Of a DNA stretch of 59,857 nucleotides, positions 1-7,977 are shown piece after piece. Source of the DNA: an uncultured Polaribacter sp. GTDB lineage: Bacteria > Bacteroidota > Bacteroidia > Flavobacteriales > Flavobacteriaceae. The stretch lies in contig NZ_CANMHM010000015.1 in NCBI RefSeq assembly GCF_947497695.1, positions 1 through 59,857 of the forward strand. Reading direction: 5' to 3'. The notes beneath the pieces were generated by a model. It worked only from the letters and a program-made list of their open reading frames with translations. It was not told the origin of the DNA and did not search any database. The position numbers and the translations under genes were made by a program. Positions within the stretch are counted from its first letter, which is position 1, and each line of letters opens with the position of its first letter.

Positions 1-87
1 CTACTTCAACAATGCCAGATAAATAATGCCTAAATTTAATGAAGAATTTGTTTGCTTTTTAACTCAGTTCTTTGTTGTGCATAGTGC
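1..87 (-). repeat. Degenerate 3' end of cassette 15 / possible partial attC
   Basis: At 74-87 the sequence GTTGTGCATAGTGC is nearly the reverse complement of the start of the same cassette at its other end (minus strand GTTGTGCTTAATGCG from 4086), so this looks like the 3' boundary of the most distal cassette. Positions 1-73 would then be the start of its attC, but the arms seen in the other sites are poorly kept. No gene is visible in 1-134. Confidence 0.4.
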
Positions 88-134
88 TTTTCACGTTCAG
101 CTTGGTTTTCCGATGTTTCTTATAGTTCAGAATT

Positions 135-222
135 GAGCGTTGGCAAGACATACTCTTTTGCAATTTTTGGCTTGTGTGGTTGCAGAAGCGAATTGCAAAT
201 GTGTATGGCTTTTAGCGTTGGA
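135..222. repeat. Covarying hairpin E2 at the 3' end of the defence operon
   Basis: Begins GAGCGTTGGCAAGA and ends with a second AGCGTTGG, the latter overlapping the stop codon of the glycohydrolase gene. Between them are long complementary arms (CATAC..TTTTGCAATT against AATTGCAAA..GTATG) around a loop. It shares its scaffold with E1 (3947-4035), but the arm sequences differ and still pair. It does not resemble the attC sites of the rest of the array. Confidence 0.6.
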
Positions 223-1747
223 CTCTTTTTTCTATTAACTTTATTATTTCCTTAAATTCCTTTTTATCCGTTTCGTTTAGAGATTCCATAAACTTTTCAA
301 TTCGTTCTTTTGATTTGTAATCCAAATTAAGTCCATTCCATAGGTTAACTTCCTTTTCCAAGCTCTCGGTAAATAATTCAGATTTATTTTCTTTTACGAT
401 ACTCAATAATTTCGCAAATCGACAAAACTGTCCATTGTCAAATTGAACATCTAAAATCAGATTGTATTTTCCTTTTGTTAACGTTTTTTGTCTGTCAATT
501 GCTTCAATTCTTCCATCTCCTAAAGTTTCAAGAAAGACACTTTCGTTAATTTCAAAACTGTCATTTTCAATCTCTGAAATAGATTTAGTGTTTTTTGTGT
601 TTGTTATCTTATTAAAATCTGCTCGACTTTCGGAAATTTCAAGTAAGCGAATTGAAATTGCATCAATATAATCAAGGTCTTGAACGTTTTTCCATTTTGA
701 TGGAATAATAGATTGTCCGTGTAAAGCACCAATTAAACCACCTGCAAATGCAGCAATACTGTCTGTGTCAGTTCCAATTGAATTTACAGCTTGCTCAATT
801 CCTTTTAAGGGTTCTTTAGAATACTTACAAGCTAAATAAATACCTGCAATTACAGTAGAAGTGCCTGAACCTTTCGTCTCGTTTTTATAACAACCAAGTT
901 TAGATAACGCATCAAAATCAGATGAATTATTAGTAATCAATTTATAGGTTGTTCTTAAATACTCTTGTGTTTCATCAACAATAGATTTGAATAAAATTCT
1001 AAAAGGTTCTTTAGAGTTTTTATTCCATTCGGTTTCCCAACTTTTTAATTTTGGATTATCTAAAAAGTCAATAGAGAATTTTTGATGAATGTCTTTTCCT
1101 AATTCGGTAAGAAAGTTTTTGTAGTTGAAATTATCGGGATTAAATCTCAAAATAGTATCAACGGAATATCCATAAAGCATTGCTCCTAAAATAGCTCTTG
1201 GATGTCCGTGAGTTATTATACTATTGCCAAAGATTTCTTCTTTGATTTTTTCTTGCTCTCCGAAATTTGCCAATGCAATTGGCAATATTCTCATTGCTGC
1301 ACCATTTGCACCACTTTCTCTATAGTCTATTGTTGTTTTACCTGCTTTAAATGTGAAAAAGTTATTATTCCATTTAGCAGATTTTCTTTCTATTTTTCGA
1401 GCTGCATTTTTTATAGTTCTTCCTGCTCCTCTTGAATAAAGTAACCAATCTGGCAGTTCTTTTTTTGCAAAATATTGTTGGTCGACAAAACCATCTTTGT
1501 TGATTGAACGAGCGACTGAAAGTAAGAGTTGAGTGTCATCAGAATACGAACCTGAATTAAGTTTATCTACATAACCGTAAAATCTACCGCCAACATTTTT
1601 TTCCCAATCGTGAAACGAATTGATGTAATCAGTACCAAACTTTTTCTTTAAAGAATTTTCATTTTTTTCAAATTCAGTCATCCAACCTAAAGCATCTCCA
1701 ATTGCTGCAAGTTTTAAACTGCCTTTGTATTTTGTTTCTGCTTTCAT
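212..1747 (-). CDS. ADP-ribosylglycohydrolase (ARH/DraG family), probable antitoxin to DarT
   Basis: A 511-residue protein. Residues 1-375 are an ADP-ribosyl-glycohydrolase fold: GDALGW near 17, SDDTQ at 69-73, SGANGAAMR at 145-153, THGHP at 179-183 and GTDTDSIA at 325-332. The two Asp clusters are the binuclear metal ligands of the ARH/DraG family. The last 135 residues are an extra charged domain that I do not recognise. The start overlaps the DarT stop by ATGA, so the two are translationally coupled. Known DarT systems pair the toxin with a macrodomain (DarG) or NADAR enzyme that removes ADP-ribose from DNA; here an ARH enzyme holds that position, which is inference. The stop codon lies inside hairpin E2. 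Confidence 0.8.
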   Translation of the reverse strand: MKAETKYKGSLKLAAIGDALGWMTEFEKNENSLKKKFGTDYINSFHDWEKNVGGRFYGYVDKLNSGSYSDDTQLLLSVARSINKDGFVDQQYFAKKELPDWLLYSRGAGRTIKNAARKIERKSAKWNNNFFTFKAGKTTIDYRESGANGAAMRILPIALANFGEQEKIKEEIFGNSIITHGHPRAILGAMLYGYSVDTILRFNPDNFNYKNFLTELGKDIHQKFSIDFLDNPKLKSWETEWNKNSKEPFRILFKSIVDETQEYLRTTYKLITNNSSDFDALSKLGCYKNETKGSGTSTVIAGIYLACKYSKEPLKGIEQAVNSIGTDTDSIAAFAGGLIGALHGQSIIPSKWKNVQDLDYIDAISIRLLEISESRADFNKITNTKNTKSISEIENDSFEINESVFLETLGDGRIEAIDRQKTLTKGKYNLILDVQFDNGQFCRFAKLLSIVKENKSELFTESLEKEVNLWNGLNLDYKSKERIEKFMESLNETDKKEFKEIIKLIEKRVQR

Positions 1748-2406
1748 ACTGTACGATTTGGTGAAAATATTTCTTTATTAACAATGAATTTACTTGTATC
1801 AAAAGAGTACATTGCTCCTTTAGCTGCTGCTAGACTTTCTTCATTTTCAAAACAAACTGCTATAATACTGTCTGACGAAATAATATCTCGGACTAATATT
1901 TCAGCTTGAACATTTGTTGGGTATTTGTTAGCAATATTACTTCTTGTTCCATATGGAATAGGTATACTTTGAGCAAATAACATTTTAAACTTCTCAATAT
2001 CTCCTGTAATTCCAATGCCTTTTGCAACATTAGAAGCTGCATTAGTTACTGAAAACAATGTATTTTCGTCATAGATGTGTTTTGGATTTATTTTTAAAAC
2101 ACACCAATTTATTGTAAAATCTTCTTTAGTCTTTTGTCGAAATTTTGAAAACAAAAAGGTGTTTGGACCAGAAACGGAAAGATTAATATAATTTTTATCA
2201 TCATAACGTACATCATCTGTAAATTGTGCATAATCTAATATGTCAAATTGTTCAATATCCAAATTTTCTAATTTGGCTCTACTCATTAACTCGTTATTTT
2301 CTAGAATGCTGAATAAATTTCTCGTTGGTGTAAAATGAATTAAACAGTCAATCTTTCTTTTGTCTATTTCTTCCTGAAATTCCGTATAATTAGGTTTTAA
2401 ACTCAT
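1744..2406 (-). CDS. DarT-like DNA ADP-ribosyltransferase (DUF4433 type)
   Basis: A 220-residue protein with features of DarT toxins, which use NAD+ to ADP-ribosylate thymidine or guanosine in single-stranded DNA. The NAD-binding start is CLIHFTPTRNLFSIL (21-35), followed by an Arg after LMS (residue 43). The C-terminal QAEILVRD segment carries Glu169, in the position of the catalytic glutamate of DarT (AE-hydrophobic-LV motif). The gene lies 9 bases after the helicase stop and overlaps the glycohydrolase start by 4 bases, so the three form one operon. It is likely the toxic effector of a phage-defence toxin-antitoxin unit. The family call rests on motifs, not on a search. Confidence 0.75.
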   Translation of the reverse strand: MSLKPNYTEFQEEIDKRKIDCLIHFTPTRNLFSILENNELMSRAKLENLDIEQFDILDYAQFTDDVRYDDKNYINLSVSGPNTFLFSKFRQKTKEDFTINWCVLKINPKHIYDENTLFSVTNAASNVAKGIGITGDIEKFKMLFAQSIPIPYGTRSNIANKYPTNVQAEILVRDIISSDSIIAVCFENEESLAAAKGAMYSFDTSKFIVNKEIFSPNRTV

Positions 2407-2415
2407 TGTTTCTTT

Positions 2416-3927
2416 TTAAAAAGGTAAGTCATCATCATATGACTTTTTCGCAGAACTCTTAGGACTTATATCATTCAATAAATCTGCCTTTATTTCTTTT
2501 AAATATCTTGAGGGATTATCTTTATCACTTGAAAAAAGATAAAGATTGTTTCTTGCTCTTGTCATACAAGTATAAAGTAATCTTCTTTCAGTGGAAATAT
2601 GGAATTCATCATCTGCTTCAATAAATCCTGCCGGAAAAGGTATAATATCGTCATTAAGGTCAAGAATTATGACAGTATTAAATTCAAGCCCTTTAACTGA
2701 AGACATTGTGCAAATTTTTATACTATCACTTCCATAGTTTACAGGTAGATTTGACTTTACTAATTCAGTCGAAAATCCATTAGCATCTAAAAAATCTTTT
2801 ATTTGTTTCACACCATTTGTTGACCTATGAAGGACAACTGTACTTTTAAGGTTTTTGTTATTCTTTAAAATAGTTAGTTGGTCATCAAGATGATGCAATT
2901 GCTCATCAAAATCTGAATAATAGGCAACCTTTGGTTTCTCTGTTCCTTTTCTAGCTGCTTTTACTGTTGTAAATTCGGATTTGTCATTCTCTTTATCTAA
3001 AAGAGATAATGCTGCATTTGCAATAGGTATAGTGTTTCGATAATTATTTTTAAACTCTATAGTTCTACCACCTCTAACATTAATACCGACCTCACTCCAA
3101 ACAAAACCGCTCTTAAAAATTCTTTGAGCTGCATCTGCAATTATTGATAAACTATTTGTTTCAGTATCTACTAAACTTGAAATAGTTAGAATTTGGGCTT
3201 TGTTTAAGTCTTGGGCTTCATCAATTATTATGTGTGTATATGGCGGAATAAAATTAGCATCATTTTGAATTTTATTTAACGCAAGTAGTGCGTAATCATC
3301 AAAATCAACTTTTCCTCTAGATTTTAACTCATTATTATACTTTTCGTAAACAACCCAAATAACTTCTTTGTCTGTTTTAGTAACACGGTCGGAAGTTCCT
3401 CTTCCTGTTCTTGCAGCTTCAAGATATTCTGTTTTATTCTTAAATATTTTACCTTTCATCCAAGATATTTCTTCCTGAAAAAATTCAGCGCTCTTTTCTA
3501 AAATCTTTGAACTATTTGAAGTTAATCTACTTATTATGTCTTCTATAATTTCAATTTGAGTCCATTGCATTATAGTTTGGTTATATTCCATTCCTACAAA
3601 GCGATATGCCCAACTATGAAAGTTTATTATTTGAACATTTAGTCCATCTTCTGTTTTAGGTTTGATTTCGTCACTATCTTTTTGATAACCTCCATTTATA
3701 TAGGGCTTGATAGCTTTTATATATGCAGCAAGAGTTTTATTGTATGTAAATATTACAATCTTCGTTTCTTGGAAAAGATTCGCCTGTGTCTCAAGTAAAT
3801 GTTTCGCTCTGTAAAGTGCAACTGTTGTTTTTCCGCTTCCTGCAACTCCTTTTATTTGAATTGGATTAGTTGGTGGTAAGAATAGTACTTTTTTTTGCTC
3901 TCCTTTTAGTTCGATTTTTTTCAGCAT
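2416..3927 (-). CDS. UvrD/Rep-like superfamily 1 DNA helicase
   Basis: A 503-residue SF1A helicase: Walker A GVAGSGKTT (27-35), motif II IIIDEAQD (233-240), the C-terminal SSVKGLEFN segment (motif V) and TRARNNLYL (motif VI). It is compact, lacking the long 2B insertion of full-length UvrD. It is the first gene of the three-gene operon, just downstream of hairpin E1, with DarT following after 9 bases. A helicase joined to a DarT/glycohydrolase pair suggests that it exposes or senses single-stranded DNA for the transferase; that role is inferred. The ATG at 3927 has no Shine-Dalgarno site, as is usual here. Confidence 0.85.
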   Translation of the reverse strand: MLKKIELKGEQKKVLFLPPTNPIQIKGVAGSGKTTVALYRAKHLLETQANLFQETKIVIFTYNKTLAAYIKAIKPYINGGYQKDSDEIKPKTEDGLNVQIINFHSWAYRFVGMEYNQTIMQWTQIEIIEDIISRLTSNSSKILEKSAEFFQEEISWMKGKIFKNKTEYLEAARTGRGTSDRVTKTDKEVIWVVYEKYNNELKSRGKVDFDDYALLALNKIQNDANFIPPYTHIIIDEAQDLNKAQILTISSLVDTETNSLSIIADAAQRIFKSGFVWSEVGINVRGGRTIEFKNNYRNTIPIANAALSLLDKENDKSEFTTVKAARKGTEKPKVAYYSDFDEQLHHLDDQLTILKNNKNLKSTVVLHRSTNGVKQIKDFLDANGFSTELVKSNLPVNYGSDSIKICTMSSVKGLEFNTVIILDLNDDIIPFPAGFIEADDEFHISTERRLLYTCMTRARNNLYLFSSDKDNPSRYLKEIKADLLNDISPKSSAKKSYDDDLPF

Positions 3928-3946
3928 TTCAATTCAGTTTGGTGGT

Positions 3947-4035
3947 GAGCGTTGGCAAGAAACAGCTCTTTTGGTTTTTTTAGCGTTGGCTTATGTGTCG
4001 GCAAAAAAACCAAATGTGCTGTTTGAGCGGCTGGC
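3947..4035. repeat. Covarying hairpin E1 upstream of the defence operon
   Basis: Starts GAGCGTTGGCAAGA as E2 does, and has arms AAACAGC..TTTGGTTTTTTT against their complement, with a loop containing another GCGTTGGC. The motif CTCTTTTG opposite CAAATGTG is common to E1 and E2, while flanking arm bases change in a compensated way. The stretch 4036-4080 between E1 and the next attC holds no gene. Confidence 0.6.
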
Positions 4036-4080
4036 TTTTTTAGTTCAAATGTTCAAATTTCAGCACGATTTTCGCATTAA

Positions 4081-4216
4081 GCACAACGTGATTGTGTAAG
4101 GAAAGTTGCGTTTTAAATGAGCGTTTACTTTCCGATTAAAAACTAAAGATAATTGGAAATAATGGAAAATAAAAGAGAAAACAGAAATAAGCAATTTTTT
4201 TTACACGGTGTTGGCA
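4081..4216 (-). repeat. attC14 (3' end of cassette 14)
   Basis: On the plus strand the arms GTGTAAGGAAAGTTGC and GCAATTTTTTTTACAC pair except for one constant mismatch. Flanks are CACAACG at the left and GGTGTTGGC at the right. The centre lacks the GCGAGGA palindrome and instead pairs AACGC-type bases with an internal TTTACTTTCCG, as in attC4. The 4217-4306 stretch to the next stop codon is the 3' untranslated part of cassette 14. Confidence 0.8.
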
Positions 4217-4306
4217 ACCGTTTTTTTCAATCCGCCAAAAGTATATTTAAATTCAAAATTTTTAAAAATGAAGGTCAAGAAATGTTATTCGTGGCAATAG
4301 GAACAT

Positions 4307-4738
4307 TTATTTGTTATCTAATCCTGTTAGTTTTAGAAATAAAAGAATTAATGCAATAGCTAAACTTATCCAAGAAATATATTTTGTTGTTTTATAATCT
4401 TCTAATGTTTTATTAATTAGCTTTATGTTTAAACGTTTACTTTCTTTTTCAAGCCATAATTTAGTCATTCCTCCATTTTTTAGAAATTCACTTATTTCTT
4501 TACGATTAAATTTATGTCCTAATGTTTCAATTCCTCTTTCATTTTTATATGTAAGAAGGTTTAAAGCTCTTAATTCTGAAATTATGAATTTTATTCTTTT
4601 TCCTTCTGTAACAAATTCCTTCATAAAAAAGGGTAATGCTTTTTTAAACACTTTTTCACCTTCTTGGTATAAATCTAAGTATTTTTTTAAAGCAAAGTCA
4701 ATTGCAATAGATTCGTTTTCGGTTATTTCTTTTCTCAT
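4307..4738 (-). CDS. Unknown 143-residue protein with a C-terminal membrane helix (cassette 14)
   Basis: The frame is open back to 4876, but everything upstream of 4765 is attC13, so the ATG at 4738 (MRKEIT) is chosen; it is preceded by AAAAGGA. Residues 10-70 are helical with a short strand-rich turn before GIETLG, reminiscent of a winged helix. Residues about 120-138 form one hydrophobic helix ending in a short tail. I do not recognise the family. It is the sole gene of its cassette. Confidence 0.6.
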   Translation of the reverse strand: MRKEITENESIAIDFALKKYLDLYQEGEKVFKKALPFFMKEFVTEGKRIKFIISELRALNLLTYKNERGIETLGHKFNRKEISEFLKNGGMTKLWLEKESKRLNIKLINKTLEDYKTTKYISWISLAIALILLFLKLTGLDNK

Positions 4739-4765
4739 TCCTTTTGAGTGTGATTGGTAATGGTT

Positions 4766-4897
4766 GCCAACGGCTCTGTATAAAGTTTGTTGCGTTGTTT
4801 TCAAGCTAAAAGTAAGCAAAAAATTACTGATTAGAAAGTCCGCGAGGACTTTCGCAAGTAAGCTATTACTTAGCAATAAAATTTATACCTTGTTGGC
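4766..4897 (-). repeat. attC13 (3' end of cassette 13)
   Basis: Plus-strand limits are GCCAACG and TTGTTGGC. Arms TGTATAAAGTTTGTTGC and GCAATAAAATTTATA are complementary with one mismatch. The centre is the palindrome GAAAGTCCGCGAGGACTTTC. The cassette beyond it starts GTTGGCAAACG-like and matches its own end. Confidence 0.8.
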
Positions 4898-4906
4898 AAA
4901 TCGTTT

Positions 4907-5542
4907 TTATTCTAATTCAGATTTATTTATAATTTCCAAGTTTTTATTTAGGTCGTGAAATTTAAATTCGACTGTTTGCTCTTTAGTCAATTCAGTATTT
5001 TCTCTATTTTGATATTCATATTTTATGTATAAGGTTTTTTCTATTATAGAATCAATCGTAAAAGTGGTTAAATATGGAAGTTCAACACTATATTTTCTAT
5101 TTTTCCATAATTCATTGTTTTTAGGTTGACTTCTTTTCAGATTAAGGCTAAAATTTTCTTTCGATGCTTTATTTATCAAAATCAAATCATAAATGTTGGA
5201 TTCGTTAGAACTTAAATAATACCAATTTTCACTTTCTTTAAGTTCAAATTCATTTTGCCAGTTTTCTTCTCCTTGAAAATATAATTTTCCTAAATTAATA
5301 ATATTGTTATCACTAGTCTCTAAATTAAACTCAATATCATAAAAGACATCAGCCAAATCTGCATTATATTCTTCAATACAAATAATCTTTCCTAGTGGGT
5401 TCTCTATTTCTATAGTTCTAAAAGTAGGACCAAATGAAGTTTCAATGGAGCTGAAAAAGCTTTTAATCACAAAAAGAAAAATAGAAATTAAAACTATTAC
5501 AGTAATTAATATAATTCCAAAACGATTTATAATTTTTTTCAT
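4907..5542 (-). CDS. Unknown protein anchored by one N-terminal membrane helix (cassette 13)
   Basis: A 211-residue product. MKKIINRF is followed by a hydrophobic helix (about 9-27) and a probably periplasmic beta-rich domain of about 180 residues with many Asn, Glu and aromatic residues. There is no lipobox and no clear signal-peptidase I site, so it is probably membrane-tethered. I do not recognise the family. It fills its cassette; the ATG at 5542 lies about 10 bases from the attC12 boundary, leaving no room for a promoter of its own. Confidence 0.6.
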   Translation of the reverse strand: MKKIINRFGIILITVIVLISIFLFVIKSFFSSIETSFGPTFRTIEIENPLGKIICIEEYNADLADVFYDIEFNLETSDNNIINLGKLYFQGEENWQNEFELKESENWYYLSSNESNIYDLILINKASKENFSLNLKRSQPKNNELWKNRKYSVELPYLTTFTIDSIIEKTLYIKYEYQNRENTELTKEQTVEFKFHDLNKNLEIINKSELE

Positions 5543-5551
5543 TTAATGTTT

Positions 5552-5682
5552 GCCAACGTTTTTATATATGATTTGTTGCGTGTTTTAAGCACTAAATTTA
5601 GTAAATAAAAACCGAATAGAAAATCCGCGAGGATTTTCGCAAGTAGGCAAGAAACAAGTAATAAATTATATATGGTGTTGGC
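5552..5682 (-). repeat. attC12 (3' end of cassette 12)
   Basis: Plus-strand limits GCCAACG and GGTGTTGGC. Arms TATATATGATTTGTTGC and GTAATAAATTATATAT pair, with a centre AAAATCCGCGAGGATTTT palindrome. Confidence 0.82.
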
Positions 5683-5691
5683 TGTAGTTTT

Positions 5692-6285
5692 TTATATTTT
5701 TTCACTCAATTCTTTTGGTAGTAATTTTTCCAATATCATTTTCTGTTTCTTTTCAATTACTAAAAATTTCCAGTTTGTTTCTCCGCTTTCAGAAATTCCA
5801 TAAACGTCTTTTTGAGATTGAATTTCAAAAAAATCAGTTTTTTCATTATATACAACATTTTCAGAACCAAAAGTGCTTTCCAATGACAATTTAGTCAAGT
5901 TTATTCTCGTTGTTTTTTCATCTTTTGTTTCTCCTTCTTCTCCTTTTATTTTCATATTCATTTGATTTGAATAAGTAAGAAGTGAATAATATTTCTTTTC
6001 AATTTCCTTCTTGTCATTAACTTTCAAGATTTTCGGGTTTCTTATTTCAAATTCCATATCTGGATTGTTAAAAGTCATTTTCATAAACTTAATCATTTGC
6101 GATTTTGGAATAATTTCAAAAAATTCAGGAACAATATATTCCATAGATTTTTCAAATTCCATATTTACAATTGTACTCAAATAATCATTAAACTCCTTTT
6201 TCAGTTCGTTTTTATAATCTTGCGCAATTCCTATTGCACTAATTGTCAAAAATAGAATTGTAAATAAATTTCTTTTTAATTTCAT
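5692..6285 (-). CDS. Unknown secreted protein (cassette 12)
   Basis: A 197-residue protein with a cleavable signal peptide (MKLKRNLFTILFLTISAIG, cleavage near IAQ). The mature part is helical then beta-rich, charged, and has no cysteine. The arrangement (helices around YLSTIVNMEFEKSMEYIVP, then strands) could be an NTF2/SnoaL-like cone fold, but this is only an impression. It is the sole gene of its cassette and has no visible promoter. Confidence 0.6.
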   Translation of the reverse strand: MKLKRNLFTILFLTISAIGIAQDYKNELKKEFNDYLSTIVNMEFEKSMEYIVPEFFEIIPKSQMIKFMKMTFNNPDMEFEIRNPKILKVNDKKEIEKKYYSLLTYSNQMNMKIKGEEGETKDEKTTRINLTKLSLESTFGSENVVYNEKTDFFEIQSQKDVYGISESGETNWKFLVIEKKQKMILEKLLPKELSEKI

Positions 6286-6316
6286 ATGTTAATTTTGATT
6301 TCGGTTTTTAATTACA

Positions 6317-6446
6317 GCCAACGGTTAGTATAAGAATAGTAGCGGATTTGAAGACACTTACCATTTAATTTATCACTGAACTTTGTACAAATGTACTACC
6401 TTAGACTTTAGCACAAAAACCGCTATTATTTTTATACAGTGTTACC
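6317..6446 (-). repeat. attC11 (3' end of cassette 11), divergent type
   Basis: Limits GCCAACG and GTGTTACCC on the plus strand. Arms TATAAGAATAGTAGCGG and CCGCTATTATTTTTATA pair over a longer run than in the other sites. The centre has no GCGAGGA palindrome; it holds TTTGTACAAATGTAC instead. Confidence 0.75.
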
Positions 6447-6461
6447 CACTTTTTTACTCTT

Positions 6462-7169
6462 CTATGAACTTTTAATAAGATATATTGAGCCAATTATAAT
6501 AACATCCTGTAGAAAATGAATAAACCAAGCCCAAAATATTCCATTTGTTTCTTGAATAGATTTACTTAAAACATAACCTAACAATCCTGCTAAGATAATT
6601 CCAAGAATTCCACTTGGCATACCCTGAAAATGTGCTACCCCAAAAATCACAGCAGAAATGAGAAATATTTTATTTGGAGAGAGTAAATTTGCTAATGGGC
6701 CATTAATTCCAACCCTGAAAATCATTTCTTCTGCAAATGAATTGGTTAACGAGAATAAGACAATCCAAAGAAAGCCTGTTTTTAACAAACTGTAATCAAT
6801 AGTTTGTCCTTTAAGTTGGAAATACATAAAAATTCCTGTTGCTAGGCTGATAAAAATGGATAAAGAAACACCTGTTTTGAGCCAACTATCTCCTTTTTTT
6901 ATTCCAAATATTTTTAGTTCTTCACCTACTGCTGATAAATTTCCGATTGATAGTATAGATTTGAAACTTTCTGGATTAAGAATGAATGAACTAATCATTG
7001 ATATAAAGGCAATTCCCAACAATAACAATTGGTAGTTTATTTGAAAATTTATATAACTATTTTTATTTACCTCAATACCAATTCTATTAGTTTGTCCTGA
7101 TAGTAATAAAATGCCAATAGTGAATGCTACGACTAAAAGTATAGGTATTGAGATTTTTATATTTTGCAT
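6462..7169 (-). CDS. CPBP-family intramembrane metalloprotease (cassette 11)
   Basis: A 235-residue polytopic membrane protein with about seven hydrophobic segments. The CPBP/Abi (Rce1-like) signature is complete: AEEMIFR (EExxxR), then FGVAHFQG with the second metal His, then WFIHFLQD. Family members cleave or process membrane-associated peptides, and some give bacteriocin immunity; the substrate here is unknown. It follows the Crp-like regulator in the same cassette after a 73-base gap, so the two are probably co-expressed. Confidence 0.85.
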   Translation of the reverse strand: MQNIKISIPILLVVAFTIGILLLSGQTNRIGIEVNKNSYINFQINYQLLLLGIAFISMISSFILNPESFKSILSIGNLSAVGEELKIFGIKKGDSWLKTGVSLSIFISLATGIFMYFQLKGQTIDYSLLKTGFLWIVLFSLTNSFAEEMIFRVGINGPLANLLSPNKIFLISAVIFGVAHFQGMPSGILGIILAGLLGYVLSKSIQETNGIFWAWFIHFLQDVIIIGSIYLIKSS

Positions 7170-7242
7170 AATTATTCGATTTGATTAATAATGCAAAGGT
7201 CAATTTCCTTTATCTAAAAAAACTTGATATATGGTAAGAAAA

Positions 7243-7824
7243 CTAAAGGGTGATTTTTTTTCTAATCCGACTAAAACTTTCGGGGGTAATCCCTAAGTAT
7301 GATGCTATATGTTTTTGAGGTGTTCGTTGAACAATTTTTGGTTGTCGTTCTAAAAGTTTCAAATATCTTTTTTCAGCAGTGAGCATTAATAAATCAATTT
7401 GTTGTGTTTGCTTGTGAATAAAAAGTGATTCAGATGCTATCCGACCAATATTTACTCCTATTGTTGAGTTTTTATACAATTCATTTAGGTCAGAGTATGA
7501 AATAGATAGTATTTCGGTTGGCTCAATTGCTTGAGTGAATAATTCGGTTGACTCTTGAGTTAAGAATGACATATAGTCTCCAAAAAATTCGTTTTCATAG
7601 CACAGATCAAGACAAATTGTTGAATTTTCTCTCCATAAAAATATCCCTGCTGAACCATTAACTATTATGCTAAGATTATTTTCTTTTTTATTGACTTCCT
7701 TTATGATTTCATTTTTCTTATAGGAATTTCGTTTTAAAAAAGTAGCAAATGATTCCCATATTTCAAGCGGTGCTTCAAAATAGGGGTCAAAAATTTTCTT
7801 AATTATTATTCCTGTTTCAATCAT
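7243..7824 (-). CDS. Crp/Fnr-family transcriptional regulator (cassette 11)
   Basis: The frame opens at 7899 inside attC10; the ATG at 7824 (MIETGIII) lies just inside the cassette and gives 193 residues, the usual length for Bacteroidota Crp-like regulators. Residues about 20-120 are a cyclic-nucleotide-binding-type beta roll, with no obvious complete phosphate-binding cassette. Residues about 165-190 (QKHIASYLGITPESFSRIRK) form a helix-turn-helix. The gene precedes a CPBP protease, so it may control that gene or its own cassette (inference). Confidence 0.82.
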   Translation of the reverse strand: MIETGIIIKKIFDPYFEAPLEIWESFATFLKRNSYKKNEIIKEVNKKENNLSIIVNGSAGIFLWRENSTICLDLCYENEFFGDYMSFLTQESTELFTQAIEPTEILSISYSDLNELYKNSTIGVNIGRIASESLFIHKQTQQIDLLMLTAEKRYLKLLERQPKIVQRTPQKHIASYLGITPESFSRIRKKITL

Positions 7825-7835
7825 TTTTAATTGTG

Positions 7836-7966
7836 GGTAACGTGTTTGGCTATGGTTTCGTTGCGTGAAAATCCGCGAGGATTTTCCGCCGTAAACCAAA
7901 GATAGTAAAAGTGAAAGGATTTTCCGATAGGAAAATCCGCAGCAATGAACTATAGCCGGTGTTGTA
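7836..7966 (-). repeat. attC10 (3' end of cassette 10)
   Basis: Limits GGGTAACG and GGTGTTGTA on the plus strand. The outer arms are GGCTATGGTTTCGTTGC and GCAATGAACTATAGCC, unlike any other site yet still complementary. Besides AAAATCCGCGAGGATTTT there is a second palindrome, GGATTTTCCGATAGGAAAATCC split around its centre. Confidence 0.82.
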
Positions 7967-7977
7967 CACCGTTTTTT

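Noticed and set aside
212..2406. Classical DarTG with a macrodomain antitoxin
   Set aside because: The partner protein has ARH/DraG metal motifs and no macrodomain glycine loops.
4153..4359. Plus-strand 68-residue open frame
   Set aside because: It begins inside attC14 and ends over the C-terminal helix of the minus-strand cassette gene; the orientation is opposite to every other cassette gene.
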